From: Methylobacterium pseudosasicola | GTDB taxonomy: Bacteria; Pseudomonadota; Alphaproteobacteria; Rhizobiales; Beijerinckiaceae | Length of the DNA stretch: 64,000 bases | Direction: 5' to 3' | NCBI RefSeq assembly: GCF_900114535.1 | Contig: NZ_FOTK01000001.1 | Location: forward strand, 62,001 to 126,000 | Shown: in pieces, positions 62,232 through 64,000 of the stretch | Position numbering within the stretch: position 1 is the first letter of the stretch | Layout: every line of letters begins with the position of its first letter | Notes under the pieces: generated by a model | Told to the model about the DNA's origin: nothing | Seen by the model: the letters and a program-made list of their open reading frames with translations, nothing else | Databases searched by the model: none | Position numbers and translations under genes: made by a program

Positions 62232-62669
62232 ATGGCCGACGCGCAGTACGACCCCGACAACATCTTCGCCAAGATCCTGCGGGGGGAGATCCCGTGCCAC
62301 CGGGTCTACGAGGACGCCGATACCCTGGCCTTCATGGACGTGATGCCCCAGGGCGATGGGCATACCCTGGTGATCCCGAAGGCGCCCTCGCGCGGCCTGC
62401 TCGATGCCGACCCGGCCGCCCTGTCGGCCCTGATCGTGAGCGTCCAAAAGGTCGCCCGGGCCGTGAAGGCGGCGTTCCAGGCCGAGGGGCTGACCCTGTT
62501 CCAGTTCAACGAGCCGGCGGGCGGGCAGACCGTGTTCCACCTGCACGTCCACATCATCCCCCGGCGCGAGGGCGTGCCGCTCAAGCGCCACGAGGGCGGG
62601 ATGGCCGACAACGCCGTGCTGGCCGAGCACGCGGCGCGGATCCGGGCGGCTCTGGAGGCTGAGCCATAG
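62232..62669 (+). CDS. HIT family nucleotide-binding protein
   Basis: A 145-residue protein with the histidine triad in QTVFHLHVHIIPRREG and the upstream block IFAKILRGEIPCHRVYEDAD. This is the HinT-type family of nucleotide hydrolases (adenosine 5'-monophosphoramidate and similar). The start is ATG 62232 with GGAGG upstream. It is divergent from the cation efflux gene and convergent with the PilZ gene. Cytoplasmic, with no signal peptide. Confidence 0.93.
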   Translation: MADAQYDPDNIFAKILRGEIPCHRVYEDADTLAFMDVMPQGDGHTLVIPKAPSRGLLDADPAALSALIVSVQKVARAVKAAFQAEGLTLFQFNEPAGGQTVFHLHVHIIPRREGVPLKRHEGGMADNAVLAEHAARIRAALEAEP

Positions 62670-62689
62670 CCTAAGACGGCTTCATCGGG

Positions 62690-62735
62690 GCTCCGCCCCT
62701 GAACCCCGCCAAAGGGCTTGCCCTTTGGGAACCCA
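62690..62735. repeat. Intergenic repeat, family A copy 3
   Basis: GGGGCTCCGCCCCTGAACCC and CCAAAGGGCTTGCCCTTTGG are the same two modules that end copy 2 at 49388. It lies between the convergent HIT and PilZ genes and could end both transcripts. Confidence 0.8.
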
Positions 62736-62737
62736 AT

Positions 62738-63097
62738 TCAGGCCGCGCTGGCGATGAGGCGGCGCAGGGCGGCGTTCTCGGCCTCGAGTTCGCCGATCCG
62801 CTGGCGCAGGGCGGCCTCGGTGTCGAGGGCGGCCGGGGCCGCGCGGGCCGGCTCCTCGAACACGACGCCGATTCCGTCCTCCCGGCGCCAGCACAGGCTG
62901 GCCCGGTAGGTCCGGTCCTTCTGCGGGATGTACAGGTCGAACACCTGCGGCAGGGTCGTGGCGTCGCTCATGATCAGCCGGGCGCCCAGGCTCGACAGGT
63001 CGCGGACCAGGCAGTCGAAGCTCGACGAGCCGTTGTTGAAGACGATGCGCCCCTTGAGGAATACCCTCTGGCGCGTTTCTCTGCGTTGATCCGTCAT
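62738..63097 (-). CDS. PilZ domain protein
   Basis: A 119-residue cytoplasmic protein. The PilZ c-di-GMP-binding motif RxxxR is RRETRQR at residues 4-10, followed by FDCLVRDLSSLGARLIMSD (D-x-S-x-x-G). The domain ends near GVVFEEP. The C-terminal 30 residues (EAALRQRIGELEAENAALRR) form a short coiled coil, so it may dimerise. It probably links c-di-GMP to an unknown output. It is convergent with the HIT gene. Confidence 0.88.
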   Translation of the reverse strand: MTDQRRETRQRVFLKGRIVFNNGSSSFDCLVRDLSSLGARLIMSDATTLPQVFDLYIPQKDRTYRASLCWRREDGIGVVFEEPARAAPAALDTEAALRQRIGELEAENAALRRLIASAA

Positions 63098-63159
63098 GCG
63101 GACCAGTCTGCCGGGCAGCTCTTAAGAAATCCTGGCGGCGATACCGTACTGGGGGCTAT

Positions 63160-63390
63160 TCAGCCGATAAAGCGCCGGTCCATCGTCTGGAACAGGTAGA
63201 AGCCGTTGAAGCGCACGGCGGTGTCGGCGGCCCGGTCGTCGAAATCCAGCGGTGGTTGGCTGGCGCCGTCGAGCTTGCCCCCGAAGGTCCAGCGGCCTGC
63301 ACCGATGAAGGGCGGGACGGTGCTGGCTTCCGGCACCGCGCAGCAGAGGCCTTCGACACCCTTGAGCTGGAACAGGTTGTAGCTTCGCAT
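63160..63390 (-). CDS. Small hypothetical protein
   Basis: A 76-residue protein from ATG 63390, supported by GGAGGG 6 bases upstream. It reads MRSYNLFQLKGVEGLCCAVP then RWTFGGKLDG and ends in FNGFYLFQTMDRRFIG. It contains two adjacent cysteines and many aromatic residues, with no signal peptide. I do not recognise it. It lies between the PilZ gene and nadE on the same strand and is probably specific to methylobacteria. Confidence 0.7.
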   Translation of the reverse strand: MRSYNLFQLKGVEGLCCAVPEASTVPPFIGAGRWTFGGKLDGASQPPLDFDDRAADTAVRFNGFYLFQTMDRRFIG

Positions 63391-63505
63391 CGGAGTCCCT
63401 CCGCTTGGCCGCCCCGACCGTCGAACCTGTCCAATACCAGATTGGCAGCAGACAGATTCGGCTTGACCGTGCTCATAATGGCACAATCGGTCGAGTTTGT
63501 GACGG

Positions 63506-64000
63506 TCAAGTTTCAGGGACGTTTCGCGTCAGCTCCGCGACCCAGATCCGCGCCGAGCCGTCCGACGGCGCCCGCCAGTCCCCCCGGGGCGAGAGCGAGC
63601 CCCCGGCCGAGACTTTCGGGCCGTTGGGCAGGGCCGAGCGCTTGAACTGGCTGAAGCCGAAGAACCGGTTGAGGAACACCCCCAGCCAGCCCCGGATCTC
63701 GGGCAGGTCGTAGGCGATGCGCTTGGCCTCGGGGAAGTCCGGCGCCCAGTGCCCGCGGTCGATGTCGCCCCAGGCGTGGAGCGCCAGGAACGCGATCTTC
63801 GACGGTCGGAACCCGTAGCGCAGCGTGTAGAACAGGTTGAAATCTTGGAGCGCGTAGGGGCCGATCGTAGCCTCGGTGCTCTGTGGGCTGTCGTCCGGGT
63901 CCACCGGCACCAGCTCGGGAGAGATCTCGGTGTCGAGGATCGCCTGGAGAATGTGGTTCGCGTCCGCGCCGACCTCCCGGTGGCTGATCACCCAGCGGAT
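63506..64000 (-). CDS. nadE: Glutamine-dependent NAD synthetase, C-terminal part (cut by window edge)
   Basis: The frame is open through the right edge, so only the C-terminal 164 residues are seen. WVISHREVGADANHILQAIL, then DDSPQSTEATIGPYALQDFN, then FFGFSQFKRSALPNGPKVSA and LSPRGDWRAPSDGSARIWV are typical of the long, glutamine-dependent NadE of the M. tuberculosis type. It makes NAD from deamido-NAD using glutamine as ammonia donor. The N-terminal glutaminase domain and most of the synthetase domain lie beyond the window. Confidence 0.92.
   Translation of the reverse strand: MRWVISHREVGADANHILQAILDTEISPELVPVDPDDSPQSTEATIGPYALQDFNLFYTLRYGFRPSKIAFLALHAWGDIDRGHWAPDFPEAKRIAYDLPEIRGWLGVFLNRFFGFSQFKRSALPNGPKVSAGGSLSPRGDWRAPSDGSARIWVAELTRNVPET

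Overview
The window is high-GC alphaproteobacterial DNA, most likely from a Methylobacterium or Methylorubrum chromosome. The inference rests on a Rhizobiales-type Flp/Tad pilus cluster, an FtrABCD-type iron uptake operon, the alphaproteobacterial families DUF3126 and DUF6949, a GcrA-type protein, an Omp31-like barrel fused to a carbohydrate porin, and bciA for bacteriochlorophyll synthesis. It reads as ordinary chromosome with scattered accessory genes. There is no prophage, no insertion sequence, no CRISPR array and no rRNA operon. The only tRNA seen is tRNA-Leu(GAG).

Layout. 1-6.2 kb: an OPT peptide transporter cut by the left edge, DUF6429, tRNA-Leu, a TetR regulator divergent from an SGNH hydrolase, an orphan FliN-like gene divergent from lipB, and an overlapping DUF4926/DUF6883 gene pair. 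6.3-13 kb: a large two-barrel porin, then ftrA-ftrB-ftrD-ftrC and a convergent sulfurtransferase. 13.3-21.5 kb: a GcrA-like small protein and the minus-strand Flp/Tad cluster cpaB-C-D-E-F-tadB-tadC. The pilin itself is 23 kb away (44.6 kb) and no prepilin peptidase is visible. 21.9-25.5 kb: an orphan ABC binding protein, an iron-type alcohol dehydrogenase and a LysR regulator. 25.6-33.7 kb: a plus-strand valine catabolism cluster (mmsA, isobutyryl-CoA dehydrogenase, 3-hydroxyisobutyryl-CoA hydrolase, mmsB, enoyl-CoA hydratase, an unknown protein, an acyl-CoA ligase).

33.9-36.2 kb: two paralogous transglutaminase-like cysteine proteases flank a small opposite-strand gene. 36.3-38.1 kb: a LysR regulator divergent from a tautomerase-cupin pair, with a striking nested dyad between them. 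38.2-44.4 kb: DUF6949, DUF3126, cysE, a Cro/CI-type regulator fused to a shikimate-kinase-like domain, a lytic transglycosylase, a HAD phosphatase-gluconokinase pair and DUF3072. 44.6-50.9 kb: Flp pilin, a Wza-type export lipoprotein, orphan ABC and TRAP binding proteins, a tyrosine phosphatase and a PAP2 phosphatase. 51-55 kb: an NHL-repeat protein overlapping bciA, a candidate small RNA with an anti-Shine-Dalgarno motif, and a class II photolyase. 55.1-64 kb: hicAB with paired operator-like palindromes, a CLC channel, DUF1328, an SDR enzyme, a small lower-GC accessory patch (alpha/beta hydrolase, GIY-YIG protein, DUF2239), a cation efflux protein, a HIT protein, a PilZ protein and nadE cut by the right edge.

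Several families of palindromic intergenic repeats lie at gene ends and even inside the valine cluster. The most interesting items are the candidate small RNA at about 53.2 kb, the DUF4926/DUF6883 pair, the hicAB operators, the LysR/tautomerase/cupin dyad, the regulator-shikimate kinase fusion lacking its usual pathway, and an internally mosaic secretin gene.
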